From: Gammaproteobacteria bacterium
GTDB lineage: Bacteria > Pseudomonadota > Gammaproteobacteria > Magnimaribacterales > D2472
Reading direction: 5' to 3'
Assembly (NCBI GenBank): GCA_002710265.1
Contig: PAJW01000036.1
Location: 30,372-37,347, forward strand
DNA length: 6,976 nucleotides
The translations under genes and the position numbers were made by a program. Of this stretch, positions 5,233 through 6,976 are shown piece by piece (the first letter of the stretch is position 1; every line of letters begins with the position of its first letter). The notes beneath the pieces are model-generated. The model was not told the DNA's origin. It searched no databases and saw nothing but the letters and a program-made list of their open reading frames with translations.

Positions 5233-5793
5233 TTATTCTGGTTTAATTGATGGATCTATTAGGTCTAGGGTGACTGAAATGATATTTTCATCAAATTTAA
5301 AATTTTGTATTTTTGAATCCAATTCCGTTAGGTTTTTGGGCTTGAAAACTCCCATACTAATATCAGATAAACTTGTGACAAAGGTTATATCATTCATCAC
5401 TGCAAAATTTTCAAAATCAGGCATTTCAGTAAATTCAATAATAAAAGATCCATCAAATAAAAAAGGTTTATTTCTTAAATCTTTAACTTGAATATATTCA
5501 CCAGATCTAAGTATTAAATTTGATGAATTTTGATCAAATATAGTTGACTCTTCTTCTTTCATATCTGATCTATAGATAATTTCGTTATCAATATTATATT
5601 TTTTAGTGAAATCTAACTGAACTCCAAAAAGTGGGTCTTTTTTAAGCGCATCTTTTTGTGATAGCGGAACAACAACAAAATTTTCAATGATTGCTTTATT
5701 CACAGCAACAGGTTTTTTTTCAGCATATGATGTGGTAGCAAATAGAGTTATTAGCAATAAAAAAATGTTTTTTGTATTAAGTCTAATTTCCAT
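5233..5793 (-). CDS. Small secreted protein paired with the S8 protease; possible external chaperone/inhibitor
   Basis: This 186-residue protein has a Sec signal peptide: Arg4 and Lys8, a hydrophobic core (about 10-19) and a likely cut after Ala24 in TSYA. Its first 11 bases overlap the end of the protease gene, so translation is probably coupled. A GGGGGA tract (minus strand, near 5803-5808) lies about 10 bases ahead of the ATG and could serve as a poor Shine-Dalgarno. I recognise no domain by sequence. The last 75 residues read as strand (SFIIEF), strand or loop (ITFVTSLSDISMGVFK), helix (NLTELDSKIQNFK), strand (NIISVTLDLI). This order is reminiscent of the I9-type propeptide of subtilases, whose C-terminus enters the protease cleft. 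In Aeromonas sobria the gene just downstream of the kexin-like protease ASP encodes ORF2, a secreted chaperone needed for ASP to mature. By position, size and export signal this protein could play that role. Function is inference. Confidence 0.85.
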   Translation of the reverse strand: MEIRLNTKNIFLLLITLFATTSYAEKKPVAVNKAIIENFVVVPLSQKDALKKDPLFGVQLDFTKKYNIDNEIIYRSDMKEEESTIFDQNSSNLILRSGEYIQVKDLRNKPFLFDGSFIIEFTEMPDFENFAVMNDITFVTSLSDISMGVFKPKNLTELDSKIQNFKFDENIISVTLDLIDPSIKPE

Positions 5794-6976
5794 AAACTTC
5801 TATCCCCCACTGAATAAGTGTTCCAGAATCTTCTTGATAAAAATCACTGAGGCCAATTGTCCAGGTACCCTCAATAGATTCACCATACAACGCACTTACC
5901 CCTATATCAAAAAGAGCGCTTCCTGTATCTGTTACATTGGTTTGTGCTTGCATAATATTTATTTCTGTTCCATCTGGAGATAATAATCTCACTCCAACAT
6001 CAAATGGATAAGTATGGGTAAATTGTAATGAAACTCTTACAAATTCAACATTATTATTTGAACCTGATGGACTTGTAACAGCTAAAGAACTTGTTATTGT
6101 TTCTCCATCTGTAAAATCTATATTAACTTCACCGCTTCCGATGTAACCTGTTGAAACAAAGCTTCCTAAACTATTAGCGGTGTATTCTTTTGCTGATGCA
6201 ACTGCTGCAGCAGCATTAACCTTGCCAAAGCCATACCAGTTATGGAATTCATAACCTGCACTATTAGTTTCCCACTCATATTGAGCTATTCCATTTTCAC
6301 CATTTTCATCATCACCTAAAGTAACTCTTCTTAATGGGTCTATTTTATCTGATGTGTTAGCAAATATATGTTTTACATCTCTCCAAGTAAGGTCTGGGTT
6401 AGCTTCAAGCATTAGTGCTACAACACCTGCAACAGTCGGTGCAGCAGAGGATGTTCCACCAAAATCTGAAACATAGTTACATGAAGGATTTTCTGCATTA
6501 TCTCCACTATTAAATTCATTATAGTTAGAACCAGATCCAACAGCTACGCCCGTTTGAACATAGCCTCTGTTGCAAGTAGATTTGTCTACTGTCATCATAG
6601 CTGGTTTATTTCCACGAGCTGAATTAAAGCCAGAATAAGCAGTATTAGTTCCATCTTCACCACCAAAACCTGATACCCATATACCCGGCCCAGTTGTGGA
6701 ATATGAAGATTTTAATCCTTCAGCATTTAGGGCAGCCACAATAATCGAATAAGGTATATTTTTTTCTTTATCAACAATAAGCTCAGTACAGGTGTAATCT
6801 GTTCCACAATAGTCTCCAGATCCAGTATCAAAACCATTACCAGCTGATTTTGTATAAATAGCTCCTTTGCCATCTCTTAGGTTTGTTATTCCATTGATAT
6901 ATGCGGACTCAAGAGAAGATGAAATGATTGAATCAGGAGAATAGAAACCGCTAGAAGCAAGACCATAGCTCATGTT
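5783..6976 (-). CDS. Subtilisin/kexin-like S8 serine protease with C-terminal P domain (5' end outside window)
   Basis: The frame is open to the window edge: one Asn codon (6974-6976) precedes the first visible Met. That Met lies inside the conserved NMSYG strand of subtilases, so the true start is beyond the window. Numbering from this Met, SAGN (residues 43-46) supplies the oxyanion-hole Asn46, and FGGTSSAAPTVAGVVALMLE (171-190) supplies the nucleophile Ser175. The Asp and His of the triad must lie upstream. Cysteines at 56, 62, 134 and 165 suit disulphides in an exported enzyme. NWYGFGKVNAAAAV (245-258) ends the catalytic domain. Residues from about 300 to the end form a P/Homo B domain, with VGVRLLSPDGT, GESIEGTWTIGLSD and GTLIQWGIEVYG. 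This domain stabilises kexin and furin-like proteases. The protein is probably secreted or periplasmic. Its stop lies inside the next gene, which overlaps by 11 nt. Confidence 0.95.
   Translation of the reverse strand, partial: NMSYGLASSGFYSPDSIISSSLESAYINGITNLRDGKGAIYTKSAGNGFDTGSGDYCGTDYTCTELIVDKEKNIPYSIIVAALNAEGLKSSYSTTGPGIWVSGFGGEDGTNTAYSGFNSARGNKPAMMTVDKSTCNRGYVQTGVAVGSGSNYNEFNSGDNAENPSCNYVSDFGGTSSAAPTVAGVVALMLEANPDLTWRDVKHIFANTSDKIDPLRRVTLGDDENGENGIAQYEWETNSAGYEFHNWYGFGKVNAAAAVASAKEYTANSLGSFVSTGYIGSGEVNIDFTDGETITSSLAVTSPSGSNNNVEFVRVSLQFTHTYPFDVGVRLLSPDGTEINIMQAQTNVTDTGSALFDIGVSALYGESIEGTWTIGLSDFYQEDSGTLIQWGIEVYGN

Noticed and set aside
5270..5491. 73-codon plus-strand frame inside the small secreted protein gene
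   Set aside because: It is antisense to a well-supported gene with a signal peptide and coupled start. No motif is seen.
5687..5983. 98-codon plus-strand frame across the protease/partner overlap
   Set aside because: It is antisense to both the P domain and the signal peptide; the hydrophobic runs are reflections of those segments.
5783..6973. Complete protease beginning at the Met at 6971-6973
   Set aside because: That Met is inside the conserved NMSYG strand, the frame remains open to the window edge, and the catalytic Asp and His and a signal peptide are missing. The gene is cut by the window.
1..6976. tRNA, rRNA, CRISPR array, insertion sequence or prophage remnants
   Set aside because: No cloverleaf-like segment, regularly spaced repeat array, transposase or integrase motif, or terminal inverted repeats were seen on either strand.

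Overview
The window is AT-rich (roughly one third G+C by eye), compactly coded and free of mobile elements, CRISPR arrays and RNA genes. The thymidine kinase C-terminus is of the gammaproteobacterial type. Together with the low G+C, tiny spacers, an alternative oxidase, a Baeyer-Villiger-type flavoprotein and secreted hydrolases, this suggests a small-genome marine gammaproteobacterium, perhaps of the SAR86 kind. That assignment is inference from gene content and composition, not from a marker gene.

Layout, left to right. (1) At 1-1230 (+) the zinc-binding end of thymidine kinase (tdk) is followed 16 bp later by a medium-chain NADPH-dependent oxidoreductase of the prostaglandin reductase/CurA kind. 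(2) At 1227-2006 (-) a PhzF-family isomerase-like protein converges on it with overlapping stop codons. (3) The spacer at 2007-2192 is the only long one. It holds a likely promoter for the next gene, a 13-bp direct repeat, and a short minus-strand stretch that may be the decayed C-terminus of a class-III aminotransferase. (4) At 2193-2795 (+) lies an intact alternative oxidase, a di-iron ubiquinol oxidase. (5) At 2790-3569 (-) a secreted SGNH hydrolase-like protein converges on it; the two genes share the palindrome TTATAA as Leu-stop on each strand. (6) At 3620-5071 (+) a flavin monooxygenase carries the Baeyer-Villiger fingerprint, followed 11 bp later by a 36-residue single-pass membrane peptide. 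(7) At 5194-5232 a hairpin sits between converging genes. (8) At 5233-6976 (-) the C-terminal part of a secreted subtilisin/kexin-like protease with a P domain overlaps by 11 nt a small secreted protein.

Transcription units are short and alternate strands, so most genes probably act independently. The clearest functional pair is the protease and its small downstream partner. The arrangement matches the Aeromonas sobria serine protease ASP and its ORF2 external chaperone, so the small protein is proposed as a maturation chaperone or inhibitor of the protease. The alternative oxidase stands alone, with its own promoter region and no regulator or other respiratory gene beside it. Most starts lack a recognisable Shine-Dalgarno sequence.
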